In this document: positions 25,463 through 34,168 of the stretch, piece after piece
Layout of the letters: every line of letters starts with the position of its first letter
How positions within the stretch are numbered: position 1 is the first letter of the stretch
Source: Falsiroseomonas sp051433195
GTDB lineage: Bacteria; Pseudomonadota; Alphaproteobacteria; Acetobacterales; Acetobacteraceae
NCBI RefSeq assembly: GCF_051433195.1
Contig: NZ_JBHMFT010000013.1
Coordinates: 1 to 64,000, forward strand
Direction of reading: 5' to 3'
Length of the DNA: 64,000 nucleotides
Notes under the pieces: model-generated
Databases searched by the model: none
What the model was told of the DNA's origin: nothing
The model's input: only the letters and a program-made list of their open reading frames with translations
Translations under genes and position numbers: made by a program

Positions 25463-26782
25463 CTACGGCCGGCCGATGGAGCGGTAGCTGAAGCCGGCGT
25501 CCCGCATCGCCGCCGGCTCATAGACGTTGCGCAGATCCTCGATGACGTTGCCGCGCATCGCGCGGCGCAGTCCGGCCGGCGACAGCGCACGGAACTCGTT
25601 CCACTCCGTCAGCACCACCAGCGCATCGGCACCCTGCGCCGCGTCCATCGCGCCCTCGGCATACTCGATGCCCTCCGGCAGCATGGTCCGGGCGTGGTCC
25701 ATCGCCACCGGGTCGTAGGCCCGCACCCGCGCGCCCGCCTCCAGCAGCTTCGGCAGCACCACCAGGGACGGCGCGTCGCGCATGTCGTCCGTCTCCGGCT
25801 TGAAGGCCAGTCCCAGCACCGCCACCGTCTTCCCCGCCAGGCTGCCGCCGCAGGCCGCGATGATGCGGTCCGCCATCTGCCCCTTGCGCGCGTCGTTGAT
25901 CGCGATGGTCGCCTCGATCAGCAGTAAGGGGCTGTTGAAGTCTCGCGCCGTCTGCGCCACCGCCAGCGTGTCCTTCGGAAAGCAGGACCCGCCATAGCCC
26001 GGGCCGGGATGCAGGAACTTGCGCCCGATGCGGCCATCGAGCCCGACGCCGCGCGCCACGTCGTGCACATCGGCGCCGACATTCTCGCACAGGTCGGCGA
26101 TCTCGTTGATGAAGGAGATCTTCATCGCCAGGAACGCATTCGCCGCATACTTCGTCAGCTCCGCCGTCTCCAGCGAGGTGTTGACGATCGGCGTCTCCAT
26201 CAGGAACAGCGGCCGGTAGATCCGCCGCAGCAACTCCCGCGCCCGCTCCCCGGCCTCGCCCTCCTCGGTGCCGACCACCACGCGGTCCGGCCGCATGAAG
26301 TCGCCGATGGCGTTGCCCTCGCGCAGGAACTCGGGGTTGGAGGCGACCGCGATCTCGACCTCGGGCCGGATGCGCGTGACGATCTCCTTCACCTTGCGGC
26401 CGGTGCCGACCGGAACGGTGGACTTCGTCACCAGCACGATCGGACCCGTGGCGGCGCGCGCCACCTGCTCGGCGGCAGCGAAGACGAAGGACAGGTCGGC
26501 ATGGCCGTCGCCGCGGCGCGACGGCGTGCCGACGGCGAGGAAGACCGCATCCGCGCCCTCCATCGCCGCACCCAGGTTGGTGCCGAACACCAGGCGGCCA
26601 TCCTTGACGTTGTCGGCCACCAGGCGGTCCAGCCCGGGCTCGTAGATCGGGATGCGGCCGGCGTTCAGCGCCGTGATCTTGGACGGATCGGCGTCCACCA
26701 CATGCACATGCATGCCGAATTCGGCGAAGCAGGCCCCAGAGACGAGACCCACATAGCCGGCACCAATCATCGCTATCCGCAC
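25463..26782 (-). CDS. ugd: UDP-glucose 6-dehydrogenase
   Basis: This enzyme oxidises UDP-glucose twice to UDP-glucuronate, a precursor of surface polysaccharides. The 439-residue product carries IGAGYVGLVSGACFAEFG at the N-terminus, VFLAVGTPS, the conserved NPEFLREGNAI, the catalytic Cys in YGGSCFPKDTLA, and the C-terminal UDP-binding domain (LGLAFKPETDDMRDAPS). The start is a GTG at 26,782. It stands alone, convergent with gpsA (18 bases between stops) and divergent from metW; no polysaccharide cluster is adjacent. Confidence 0.95.
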   Translation of the reverse strand: MRIAMIGAGYVGLVSGACFAEFGMHVHVVDADPSKITALNAGRIPIYEPGLDRLVADNVKDGRLVFGTNLGAAMEGADAVFLAVGTPSRRGDGHADLSFVFAAAEQVARAATGPIVLVTKSTVPVGTGRKVKEIVTRIRPEVEIAVASNPEFLREGNAIGDFMRPDRVVVGTEEGEAGERARELLRRIYRPLFLMETPIVNTSLETAELTKYAANAFLAMKISFINEIADLCENVGADVHDVARGVGLDGRIGRKFLHPGPGYGGSCFPKDTLAVAQTARDFNSPLLLIEATIAINDARKGQMADRIIAACGGSLAGKTVAVLGLAFKPETDDMRDAPSLVVLPKLLEAGARVRAYDPVAMDHARTMLPEGIEYAEGAMDAAQGADALVVLTEWNEFRALSPAGLRRAMRGNVIEDLRNVYEPAAMRDAGFSYRSIGRP

Positions 26783-26997
26783 AGGCTGCTCCGCTGCCGC
26801 AATTTCGAGGCTGTCTTACCGCGCAGCCAAACATCCCGCCAACGCAGCGATCGGGCGTTCTCCGCCTCATGTGATCGTGCAGGCCTCTACGTTTTCGGCA
26901 TCGCCAAGGGGATCGTCATCGGGAGAGCCTGCTCCGCCGGCAAGCTGGACGGCGCCGCGGCCGGAAGCTAGACGAACGGGGTCAGCCAGGAACGGGG

Positions 26998-27642
26998 ATG
27001 CGGGTGCCGGACGCGGTGGAAGTACGCTTCGTCGCCAAGAACATGCGCCTCGACCTCCGCCTGATCGCGGAGATGATCGACCCGGGCGCCCGCGTGCTCG
27101 ACATCGGCTGCGGCGACGGCGTGCTGATCGAATACCTGACGCGGGAGAAGCGCGCCGACGCCCGCGGCATCGAGATCGACATGGCGGAGGCGACGGAGGC
27201 AGTGGCCGCCGGCCTGCCGGTGATCCACGGCGATGCCGACGCCGACCTCGCCTTCTACCCGGATGGCGCCTTCGACTACGTGGTGCTCAGCCGCACCCTC
27301 CAGGCGGTGGAGCGGCCGCGGGAGGTGCTGCGCCAGATGCTGCGCATCGGCAGCCGCGCCATCGTGTCCTTCCCCAATTTCGGCCACTGGGAGTTGCGCC
27401 TGCGGCTGCTGCTGTCCGGCCGGATGCCGGACAACGAGACCTGGGACCGCCCCTGGTACGAGACGCCCAACATCCACCCCTGCACCATCCGCGACTTCTT
27501 CGAGCTGTGCGCGATGGAGGACTATGTCGTGGAACGCTGGCTGGCGGTGGACGAGAAGGGCTTGCGATCCCCCTGGAAACGCTCGCCCTGGCTTGCGAAC
27601 CTGTTCGGCGAGCAGGCGCTGTTCCTGCTGCGGCGGCGCTGA
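26998..27642 (+). CDS. metW: Methionine biosynthesis protein MetW
   Basis: The 214-residue protein is a Rossmann methyltransferase-like MetW. VLDIGCGDGVLIEYL is the SAM-binding motif, then FDYVVLSRTLQAVERP and SFPNFGHWELR with the family-specific LLLSGRMPDNETWDRPWYET and NIHPCTIRDFFELC. MetW normally works with MetX, encoded next to it, to activate homoserine acyltransfer. Here ugd is the upstream neighbour and no cytoplasmic metX is adjacent, so metX must lie elsewhere. AGGAACGGGG precedes the ATG. Confidence 0.9.
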   Translation: MRVPDAVEVRFVAKNMRLDLRLIAEMIDPGARVLDIGCGDGVLIEYLTREKRADARGIEIDMAEATEAVAAGLPVIHGDADADLAFYPDGAFDYVVLSRTLQAVERPREVLRQMLRIGSRAIVSFPNFGHWELRLRLLLSGRMPDNETWDRPWYETPNIHPCTIRDFFELCAMEDYVVERWLAVDEKGLRSPWKRSPWLANLFGEQALFLLRRR

Positions 27643-27661
27643 GGCCGCCGCTGGCGGGACG

Positions 27662-27844
27662 TCAGTTCAGGCGAATACCCGCCGGCGCGCCCAGGCCCGG
27701 CATCATGGCCGCGGCCAGCGCCGCATGCTGGGCGGCGGCGTCGGCGCCGAGCCGCCGGCATTCCGCCTCCACATACTCCAGGATCAGGATCAGGGCGTTC
27801 CGGTCGGTCTCGGCGTCGGCCGGGGCAGGCTGCTGTCTCGACAT
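27662..27844 (-). CDS. Small hypothetical protein
   Basis: A 60-residue ORF convergent with metW. The central part (ALILILEYVEAECRRLGADAAAQHAALAAAM) is a single amphipathic helix that could be a small regulatory or dimerising peptide. I recognise no family. The frame is open upstream to 27,952, but the ATG at 27,844 gives the natural-looking start. Confidence 0.45.
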   Translation of the reverse strand: MSRQQPAPADAETDRNALILILEYVEAECRRLGADAAAQHAALAAAMMPGLGAPAGIRLN

Positions 27845-28158
27845 GGTCTGGGTCCTGGGGCGCACAGGTTGAGGCATGGCCGCTGCAGGATATGCCACGG
27901 ACCTCACGCCGACGTGAAGCCGCAAAAACTTTGTATCCTTTTCAACCGCCAATGTTCATCGCGTTCATCCAACGATAAAGGCGGCTGACTTCGCCGTTGA
28001 AACCCGGGCCTGGGATCGGCCGGCAAAGCCAGGAATTGCGCGGCGAAGCAGGCCGGGTGAGGATGGGCATGCAGCGCCACGGCGTTGGAACAGGAAGCGG
28101 TGGCCGGTCCGGACCTGGCGCGGCCGCCCCGGGGCACAGAACAGGGAGGAAAGCCGGC

Positions 28159-28881
28159 ATGGCACGTGTGGCATTGGTGACAGGCGGGCAACGGGGCATC
28201 GGCGCCGCGATCAGCGAAGCCTTGAAGGAAGCCGGGCGCACCGTCGTCGCCTCCTACGCCGGCAACGACGCGGCGGCGAAGGCCTTCACCGACAGCACCG
28301 GCATCCCCTGCTACAAGTTCGACGTCGGCGACTACGACGCCTGCATCGCCGCGGTGGCGAAGATCGAGGCCGAGGTCGGCCCGGTCGAGATCCTGGTGAA
28401 CAACGCCGGCATCACCCGCGACGCCATGATGCGCAAGCTGACGCGGCAGATGTGGGATGACGTGATCGATACCAACCTCGGCTCCTGCTACAACATGTGC
28501 AAGGCGGTCTGGGACGGCATGAGCAGCCGGAAGTTCGGCCGCATCGTCAACATCGGCTCGATCAACGGCCAGGCCGGGCAGCTCGGCCAGGTGAACTACG
28601 CCGCCGCCAAATCCGGCATCCACGGCTTCACCAAGGCGCTGGCCCAGGAAGGCGCGCGCAACCAGATCACGGTGAACGCGGTGGCGCCCGGCTATGTGGA
28701 CACCGAGATGGTGCGCGCCGTGCCGCCGGACGTGCTGGAGAAGATCATCGCCCGCATCCCGCGCGGCCGCCTCGGCACCGCGCACGACATCGCCCGCGGC
28801 GTCGCCTTCCTGACCGCCGACGACGCCGACTTCGTCACCGGGTCGACGCTGTCGATCAATGGTGGGCAGCACATGTACTGA
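28159..28881 (+). CDS. phaB: Acetoacetyl-CoA reductase
   Basis: PhaB reduces acetoacetyl-CoA to (R)-3-hydroxybutyryl-CoA with NADPH, the second step of polyhydroxybutyrate synthesis. The 240-residue short-chain dehydrogenase has VTGGQRGIGAAIS, NNAGITRDAMMRKLT and the catalytic Ser in NIGSINGQAGQLGQ with YAAAKSG. The substrate-specific features (GQVNYAAAKSGIHGFTKALA and the end SINGGQHMY) are those of PhaB/PhbB rather than FabG. AGGGAGG precedes ATG 28159. The upstream 200 bases contain an AT-rich stretch (27,920-27,980) likely to hold its promoter. phaA is 7 kb away on the other strand. Confidence 0.92.
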   Translation: MARVALVTGGQRGIGAAISEALKEAGRTVVASYAGNDAAAKAFTDSTGIPCYKFDVGDYDACIAAVAKIEAEVGPVEILVNNAGITRDAMMRKLTRQMWDDVIDTNLGSCYNMCKAVWDGMSSRKFGRIVNIGSINGQAGQLGQVNYAAAKSGIHGFTKALAQEGARNQITVNAVAPGYVDTEMVRAVPPDVLEKIIARIPRGRLGTAHDIARGVAFLTADDADFVTGSTLSINGGQHMY

Positions 28882-28908
28882 GGCCAGAGCTGAGGGGAGC
28901 TGCGCCGC

Positions 28909-29550
28909 ATGGCCCATGCCATCCTCGCCTGGGACGGCGACGACGAAGGCGCGCCGGCCCGGCGCGCCGCCGCCCGCGACCGCCATGTCGCGCACATCAC
29001 GGCGGAGGCGGCGGCCGGGCGCCTGCTGCTCGGCCTGCCGCTGCACGACGAAGCCGGGCGCGGGCTGGGCTCGCTGATGGTGGTGGCCGGCGATGCGGCG
29101 GCGCGCGACGCCTACCTGGCCGGCGAGCCCTTCGCCAACTCCGACGTCTGGCGCAAGGTGGAAAGCCACCCCTTCCGCATCGCGCCGCTGCCCTACCAGC
29201 CCTGGCCGGCGCCCGATTCGCCACCGCCCACCGGCCGCACCCACAGCATCATCATCGCCTGGGACGACACGGATGCGGAGGCGCTGGAGCGCCGCCTCGC
29301 CGCCCGCCCGGCGCATTTCGAGCGGGTGCAGCCGATGGCGGCCCGCGGCACCCTGCTGTTCGGCGGCGCCATCCTGGACAGTCAGGAAGGCCGCATGATC
29401 GGCTCCATCGCGGTGACGCGGCACGTGACGCATGAGGCCGCCCGCAACTGGCTGGAGGGCGACCCCTACGTCACCGGCGATGTCTGGCGCGACATTTCGA
29501 TCCACGCCACCACGCTGCGGCCGCTGCCCTATGCCAGGCTACCCGGCTGA
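28909..29550 (+). CDS. Duplicated YCII-domain protein
   Basis: The 213-residue protein consists of two YciI-like domains in tandem. Repeat 1 (residues 1-100) has RHVAHITAEAAAGRLLLGLPL and GEPFANSDVWRKVESHPFRI; repeat 2 (about 110-213) has RPAHFERVQPMAARGTLLFGG and GDPYVTGDVWRDISIHATTL. Both copies keep the His/Asp-bearing strands of the family. YCII domains occur as small stand-alone ferredoxin-like proteins with unproven, possibly enzymatic roles; a fused pair is less usual. It follows phaB by 27 bases, so the two may be co-transcribed. Confidence 0.8.
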   Translation: MAHAILAWDGDDEGAPARRAAARDRHVAHITAEAAAGRLLLGLPLHDEAGRGLGSLMVVAGDAAARDAYLAGEPFANSDVWRKVESHPFRIAPLPYQPWPAPDSPPPTGRTHSIIIAWDDTDAEALERRLAARPAHFERVQPMAARGTLLFGGAILDSQEGRMIGSIAVTRHVTHEAARNWLEGDPYVTGDVWRDISIHATTLRPLPYARLPG

Positions 29551-29613
29551 GCGGCGGCGCAAGGAACAGGCGGCCAGCTGCCTCGTTTTCCTCCGTGCCA
29601 GGAGGAGCAACGC

Positions 29614-29853
29614 CATGAGCAACAAGCACCCGAAGAACCAGGCGGAACGGCAGCAGGGACCGGGCGGCGACGTGCCGCGGCCGCCCTCCGACCTCGCGCG
29701 CAACCCGGCCATCGGGACGCCAAGGGGGTGTTCGGCCACGCCACGGACCCGGAGCCGATCGAGGGCGACAACACCTTCGAGGGTGGTGTGATGAACGACC
29801 CGGACCGCACCGGAGCGGTGCCCGAGGACCATCGCGGCCGCACCAACCGCTGA
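29614..29853 (+). pseudogene. Small hydrophilic protein, frameshifted
   Basis: ATG 29614 opens a frame encoding SNKHPKNQAERQQGPGGD and PRPPSDLARNPAIG. Just after this, at a GGG run near 29,721, the sensible continuation (KGVFGHATDPEPIEGDNTF, GGVMNDPDRTGAVPEDHRG, RTNR, stop at 29,853) is in the next frame. Restoring one G joins both halves into a 79-residue hydrophilic protein. The loss may be genuine or a base-calling error in the homopolymer. The function is unknown. Confidence 0.55.
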
Positions 29854-29894
29854 ACGCGGAGATCCAGGCACGGCTTCGCAACGGCGGCTGCCTG

Positions 29895-30004
29895 GCCTAG
29901 GGCCGTTTCACCTGCGCCATGCACAGGTGAAACGGCCCTAGCTGTTGATTTGGCGCATTTTCCGAGCCGTCAGGCGTATCCGCCTGACTTGAAAATGCTC
30001 TAGA
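29895..30004. repeat. 110-bp repeat, copy 1 (inverted relative to copy 2)
   Basis: Its reverse complement is identical, base for base, to 34,164-34,273. It contains a near-perfect hairpin (CTAGGGCCGTTTCACCTG and its complement around a nine-base loop, 29,897-29,941) and a second smaller palindrome (GTCAGGCG/CGCCTGAC, 29,979-29,998). It lies between the small frameshifted gene and the EamA transporter. Confidence 0.95.
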
Positions 30005-30012
30005 AGCCGGGC

Positions 30013-30858
30013 ATGTCCTCCGCCACCCTCGCCGGCTGCGGCGCGCTGGCGCTGTGGGCCTTCCTCGGCCTGTTCTCGCGCCTGGCGGCCGGGCTGCCGC
30101 CGCTGCAACTCACCGCCATGGGCTTCGCGGTGGGGGGCCTGGTCGGGCTGGCGGTCGTGGCCCTGCGCGGCGGGCTCGGCGCGCTGCGGCAGCCGCCCCT
30201 CGCCTGGCTGCACGGCGTCGGCGGGCTGTTCGGCTACCATGCGCTGTATTTCACCGCGCTCGCCCTGGCGCCGGCGGTGGAGGCGAACCTCATCAACTAC
30301 CTCTGGCCGCTGCTGATCGTGCTGCTGGCCGCGCCGCTGCGCGGGATGCGGCTGGGGCCGGCGCGCCTGTCCGGTGTCGGCCTGGGCTTCGCGGGTTGCG
30401 CGCTGCTGGTCGGAACCGGCGCGTCCTTCCCACCGGACGCCGTGCCGGGCCTGCTCGCCGCGGTAGGCGGCGCCGTGGTCTGGGCGGTCTATTCGGTCAC
30501 CGCCGGCACGGAGCGCCTGGCGCGGGTGCCGACCGAGGCGGTGGCCGGCTTCTGCCTCGGCACAGCCCTTCTGGCGGCGCTGGCGCACCTGACCTTCGAG
30601 ACGACGGTGCTGCCGGGTGGCCAGCAGGCGCTTGCGGTGCTGCTGCTCGGCCTCGGGCCGGTCGGGGCCGCCTTCTTCCTGTGGGATGTCGGCATGAAGC
30701 GCGGTGACCCTCGGCTGCTGGGGACACTCGCCTATGCCGTGCCGGTGGCCTCCACCCTGCTGTTGATCGCGGCTGGCGAAGGCCGGTTCAGCACGCGGGT
30801 CGCGCTGGCGACGCTGATGGTGGCCGGCGGCGGCTTCATCGCCGCCCGCGCGCGCTGA
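30013..30858 (+). CDS. EamA/DMT-family transporter
   Basis: The 281-residue protein has ten predicted membrane segments arranged as two five-helix EamA repeats, starting with LAGCGALALWAFLGLFSRLA and including YHALYFTALALAP and NYLWPLLIVLLAAPLRGMRL in the first half and VGAAFFLWDVGMKRGDPRLL in the second. This is the drug/metabolite transporter superfamily; substrates range from amino acids to aromatic compounds and cannot be told from sequence. Its start is nine bases from the end of the 110-bp repeat, so any promoter must lie in or before the repeat. Convergent with the methyltransferase gene, one base between stops. Confidence 0.88.
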   Translation: MSSATLAGCGALALWAFLGLFSRLAAGLPPLQLTAMGFAVGGLVGLAVVALRGGLGALRQPPLAWLHGVGGLFGYHALYFTALALAPAVEANLINYLWPLLIVLLAAPLRGMRLGPARLSGVGLGFAGCALLVGTGASFPPDAVPGLLAAVGGAVVWAVYSVTAGTERLARVPTEAVAGFCLGTALLAALAHLTFETTVLPGGQQALAVLLLGLGPVGAAFFLWDVGMKRGDPRLLGTLAYAVPVASTLLLIAAGEGRFSTRVALATLMVAGGGFIAARAR

Positions 30859-30859
30859 A

Positions 30860-31492
30860 TCAGACCGGCTTGCGCCAAAGCCCGCGGACAACCTCCGCAT
30901 GGCCCTGGTGGCGCGGCCCCTCGTCGAGCAGCACGGTGCCTTCCAACAGCTCCAGCACCTCCAGCCCGCCGAACAGATCCTCCGCGATGGCGCGGGTCCA
31001 GAGCAGCTCCGGGATCTTCGGCCCGCCGCTGCGGCGGCCATGCTGGGCGGGGGAGAAGCATTCCAGCGCCAGCAACCCGCCAGGCGCCAGCGTCCGCACC
31101 ACGCCCGCCGCCGCCGCCGCGCGATCCTCCGGCGGCAGGTGCAGGAAGATCCAGGCGACGAGGTCGAAGCCCTCCGCCGGATACGCCCAGCCCGCCGCAT
31201 CGGCGGCGACCGTCGCCAGCGCCACGCCGCGCGCCTCGGCCAGCGCCCGGGCCTTTCCCAGCCCGACCGGCGACCAGTCGAGCGAGGTCGTCTCCAACCC
31301 GCGTTCCGCGAGCCAGACGCCGTTGCGCCCCTCCCCATCGCCGATCGCCAGCGCCCGCATCCCCAGCCCCTGCCCCAGCCCCTGCCCCTGCCCCAGCCTG
31401 GGCGCCAGGCTTTCCAGGTAGCGGTTCGGTGCCTCCCCGAACTGGAAGCTGCCGCCCGCGTACCGCTCGTCCCAGGCGAGGGAGGTACTCAT
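30860..31492 (-). CDS. SAM-dependent methyltransferase (TehB-like)
   Basis: The 210-residue protein begins MSTSLAWDERYAGGSFQFGE, then a SAM site ALAIGDGEGRNGVWLAERG and FDLVAWIFLHLPPEDR, as in small TehB/thiopurine-type methyltransferases. Between the N-terminal helix and motif I it carries an odd low-complexity insert, GQGQGLGQGLG, caused by a short tandem repeat in the DNA at about 31,362-31,397. The substrate is unknown. Its ATG overlaps the stop of the upstream cupin gene by four bases, so the two are coupled. Confidence 0.85.
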   Translation of the reverse strand: MSTSLAWDERYAGGSFQFGEAPNRYLESLAPRLGQGQGLGQGLGMRALAIGDGEGRNGVWLAERGLETTSLDWSPVGLGKARALAEARGVALATVAADAAGWAYPAEGFDLVAWIFLHLPPEDRAAAAAGVVRTLAPGGLLALECFSPAQHGRRSGGPKIPELLWTRAIAEDLFGGLEVLELLEGTVLLDEGPRHQGHAEVVRGLWRKPV

Positions 31493-31929
31493 GCGCCGGG
31501 TTCCCAGCCTGTCGGGGCCAGTTCAAAACCGGCAAATTCGAAGGCCGGGCTGACGGTGCAGGACACCAGGCACCAGCGATCCACGGCCGGCCGTGCCGCC
31601 TGCCACCAACCCTGCGGCACCACGCCCATCAGCGCCGCATCCTGCGGGCCGAGGCGGATTTCCTGATCCACGGTTGTTCCGTCCCGCGACAGCGACAGCA
31701 GCAACGGCCCGCCGCCCTGCCAGAACCAGCATTCGGCGGCATCGACCCGGTGCCAGTGGCTGCGCTCGCCGGCATCGAGCAGGAAGTGGATGGCCGTGCC
31801 CACGCCACGCCCGCCTCCCTCCGGCCGGTCGCGCCACATCTCGCGGAAATGGCCACCCTCCGGATGCGGCGCGAGGCCAAGGGCCGCCACCACCTCCGCG
31901 CCGGTCACGGCGGGATCGCGCAGGTCCAT
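31489..31929 (-). CDS. Cupin-fold protein (DUF985)
   Basis: The 146-residue product fits the DUF985/cupin_5 family: HPEGGHFREMWRD, AIHFLLDAGERSHWHRVDAAE with a cupin His pair, LMGVVPQGWWQAARP, and a C-terminal VSPAFEFAGFELA. These small beta-barrels are thought to bind sugars or metals, but no general activity has been shown. The gene starts five bases after the GST gene and overlaps the following methyltransferase gene, so the three form a minus-strand operon. Confidence 0.88.
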   Translation of the reverse strand: MDLRDPAVTGAEVVAALGLAPHPEGGHFREMWRDRPEGGGRGVGTAIHFLLDAGERSHWHRVDAAECWFWQGGGPLLLSLSRDGTTVDQEIRLGPQDAALMGVVPQGWWQAARPAVDRWCLVSCTVSPAFEFAGFELAPTGWEPGA

Positions 31930-31934
31930 GTCGC

Positions 31935-32531
31935 TCAGCCCGGCGCGGTACGGGCCAGGGCCGGCTCGCGCGAGACCTTCTCGAACCAGTCGGCCAGCCG
32001 CGGATGCGCCGCGCGCCAGGGCTCGTCGGCGAAGCGGAAATCCAGGTAGCCGAGCGCGCAGGCCACCGCGACCTCACCCACATGGGACAGCGCCTCGGGC
32101 GGATCGGCCTCCAGCGCCGCAAGCCCGCGCGCCACCGCGGCCTTCTGGCGGGCGATGTAGGCCAGGCGCGTGTCGTCCATCGGCTTGCCGAAACGCATCC
32201 GCCGCGCCACCGCCGCATCCATGATGCCGTCCGCCAGCGCGTGGCAGACCTGGGCCGAGAGCCGCGCCATGCTGCCGGTCGGCGGGAACAGCGGCGCCGC
32301 CTCGCCCACCGTGTCGAGGTATTCGCAGATCACCCCACTGTCATAGACCGGGCGGCCGTCGTCGGTGACCAGCGTGGGCACCTTGGACAGCGGGTTGTCC
32401 AGCAGCAGCGAGGCCGGGGAGGCGTGCGGGTCCGTCGGCACGATCTCGATGCGGGTTTCGATGCCGCGCAGGATGGCGCAGGCCATCACCTTGCGGGCGA
32501 AGGGGCTGGTCGGCGCGTGGTGCAGCTTCAT
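31935..32531 (-). CDS. Glutathione S-transferase family protein
   Basis: The 198-residue protein has a thioredoxin-like N-terminal domain starting KLHHAPTSPFARKVM (the SPFARKV loop holds the active Ser), the glutathione-binding cis-Pro in KVPTLVTDDGRPVYDSGVI, and an all-helical C-terminal domain (VAVACALGYLDFRF). It is a YibF-like GST; the substrate is unknown. It is nine bases downstream of gloB on the same strand, suggesting a shared glutathione-dependent detoxification unit. Confidence 0.9.
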   Translation of the reverse strand: MKLHHAPTSPFARKVMACAILRGIETRIEIVPTDPHASPASLLLDNPLSKVPTLVTDDGRPVYDSGVICEYLDTVGEAAPLFPPTGSMARLSAQVCHALADGIMDAAVARRMRFGKPMDDTRLAYIARQKAAVARGLAALEADPPEALSHVGEVAVACALGYLDFRFADEPWRAAHPRLADWFEKVSREPALARTAPG

Positions 32532-32540
32532 GGGCGTCGG

Positions 32541-33278
32541 TTATCCCCGGAAATGGTTCTTGGCTTCGCGCCGGGCGGTGAATTCCGCCAGGTCGCGGGC
32601 GCGGAAGTACGGGTTGGCGACCAACTCCTGCGCCAGCGTCGTCGGTACCGTGGGCCGGCCGGCGGCGCGCAGCGCACCGGCCGCCTCGGCCTCGGCCCGC
32701 AGCGCCTTGTTGCCGGGCTCGATGGTCAGCGCGAAGCGGGCATTGGCCTCGGTGTATTCATGGCCGCAGCAGAAGCGGGTTTCCGGCGGCAGCTTGGCCA
32801 GGCGCTGGAAGGACCGGTACAGCGCCTCCATGCCGCCCGGCTCCAGCGGCCGGCCGCAGCCGAGTGCGAACACCACGTCGCCGCAGAGCAGGAAATGGTC
32901 GGCGGCGAAGTGGAAGGCGATGTGGCCGGTGGTGTGGCCTGGCAGGTGCATCACCTGCGCCTGCGCGGCGCCGAAGGTGATCATGTCGCCCTCCCCCACC
33001 GCCTGGTCCAGCTTCGGCAGCCGGTGCGCATCCGGCGCGCCGCCGATCAGCCGCGCCTCGGGGAAGCGGGCGCGCAGCTCGGCCACGCCATCGATATGGT
33101 CGCCGTGGTGGTGGGTCAGCAGGATCGCATCGAGGCGCCCGCCGGCGGCTTCCACCGCGGCGATCGCCGGGCCGGCCTCGCCCGGGTCGCAGATGCCGAT
33201 GGCGCCGGTCGGGACATCCCGCAGCAGCCAGAGGTAGTTGTCCTCGAGGCAGGGAACCGCTTCCACCTTCACCGACAT
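32541..33278 (-). CDS. gloB: Hydroxyacylglutathione hydrolase (glyoxalase II)
   Basis: GloB hydrolyses S-lactoylglutathione to lactate and glutathione, finishing methylglyoxal detoxification. The 245-residue product has the metallo-beta-lactamase zinc motif THHHGDHIDG, further ligands in LPGHTTGHIAFH and LCGDVVFALGCGR, and the family-specific C-terminal FCCGHEYTEANARFAL. I chose ATG 33278 because a GAAAGGG lies about nine bases upstream; ATG 33287 is three codons earlier. It diverges from a methyltransferase gene, and heads the gloB-gst-cupin-methyltransferase run. Confidence 0.93.
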   Translation of the reverse strand: MSVKVEAVPCLEDNYLWLLRDVPTGAIGICDPGEAGPAIAAVEAAGGRLDAILLTHHHGDHIDGVAELRARFPEARLIGGAPDAHRLPKLDQAVGEGDMITFGAAQAQVMHLPGHTTGHIAFHFAADHFLLCGDVVFALGCGRPLEPGGMEALYRSFQRLAKLPPETRFCCGHEYTEANARFALTIEPGNKALRAEAEAAGALRAAGRPTVPTTLAQELVANPYFRARDLAEFTARREAKNHFRG

Positions 33279-33358
33279 CGCGCGCATCCCTTTCAAAGTG
33301 GCCAGGTTCCTGAACCATGCCGGTCCAAACCGGGACCGATCCCCCCTATATCCCCGGC

Positions 33359-34168
33359 ATGACGACCGAGGTCCATGGTTTGCCGGCATTCCATGCCGCG
33401 GGGTTGCCGGCATTCTATGCCTCGGCCGGCGGTGCCGTGGCCGCAAGGCTGGTGCGGGACCGGCTGGCCGTGCTGTGGCCGGCGCTGCCCGGCCAGGCCG
33501 TGCTCGGCATCGGGCATGCGGCGCCCTATCTCGGCCTGTGGCGACGGGAGGCCGGGCGCTGCATCGCGCTGACCCCGGCCCATGGCGCGCACGCCAACGG
33601 CGCCCCCACCCCCTGGCTCCCCCCTTGGCCCGGCGCCGGCGCCCGGTCCGCCGCCCTGGTGGCGGAGGAGGAGGCGCTGCCCTTCGCCGATGCCAGCTTC
33701 GACCGCGTGCTGCTGGTGCATGGGCTGGAGGCGGCGGACAATGCCCGCCGCATGCTGCGCGAGGTCTGGCGCGTGCTGCGCGACGATGGCCGGATGATCG
33801 TGGTGGTGCCGAACCGGGTCGGACTCTGGGCGCATCTGGAACGCACGCCCTTCGGCCATGGCCAGCCCTATTCCCGTGGCCAGCTCTCCCGCCTGCTGGC
33901 GCGCCACCTGTTCCGGGTCGAACGGCGGGAGGCAGCGCTGTTCATGCCGCCCTTCGGCCTGCGCTTCCTCGGCGCCGCCGCGACGCCGTTCGAGAAGCTG
34001 GGTCGCGCGGTCTGCCCGCGCCTCGCCGGCGTCGCGATCATCGAGGCGGAGAAGGACCTGTTCTCCGCCATGCCGGCCGGCGCCGTCTCGGTCCGCCGCC
34101 GCGTGGTGGCGCCGGCGATGTCGGGCCGCGTCGCCATCCGGTCCGGCAGTCCGCACCAGCAGATCTAG
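33359..34168 (+). CDS. Class I SAM-dependent methyltransferase (gloB-divergent)
   Basis: The 269-residue product has a methyltransferase core: AVLGIGHAAPYLGLW in place of a typical motif I, then LPFADASFDRVLLVHGLEAAD and MLREVWRVLRDDGRMIVVVPN. The C-terminal half carries FGHGQPYSRGQLSRLL and a long insert before EAEKDLFSAMPAG. Methyltransferases of this type are often found divergent from gloB in alphaproteobacteria; their substrate is unknown. ATG 33359 is preferred to 33317. A 24-bp tandem duplication adds a repeated GLPAF motif near the N-terminus. The stop codon lies inside the second copy of the 110-bp repeat. Confidence 0.8.
   Translation: MTTEVHGLPAFHAAGLPAFYASAGGAVAARLVRDRLAVLWPALPGQAVLGIGHAAPYLGLWRREAGRCIALTPAHGAHANGAPTPWLPPWPGAGARSAALVAEEEALPFADASFDRVLLVHGLEAADNARRMLREVWRVLRDDGRMIVVVPNRVGLWAHLERTPFGHGQPYSRGQLSRLLARHLFRVERREAALFMPPFGLRFLGAAATPFEKLGRAVCPRLAGVAIIEAEKDLFSAMPAGAVSVRRRVVAPAMSGRVAIRSGSPHQQI
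33380..33427. repeat. 24-bp tandem duplication in methyltransferase 5' end
   Basis: TTGCCGGCATTC starts at 33,380 and again at 33,404, with near-identical continuation, giving LPAFHAAG followed by LPAFYASA in the protein. Confidence 0.8.

Noticed and set aside
29897..29941. Large hairpin as a Rho-independent terminator
   Set aside because: There is no T-run after either arm, and the same hairpin recurs as part of a dispersed 110-bp repeat.
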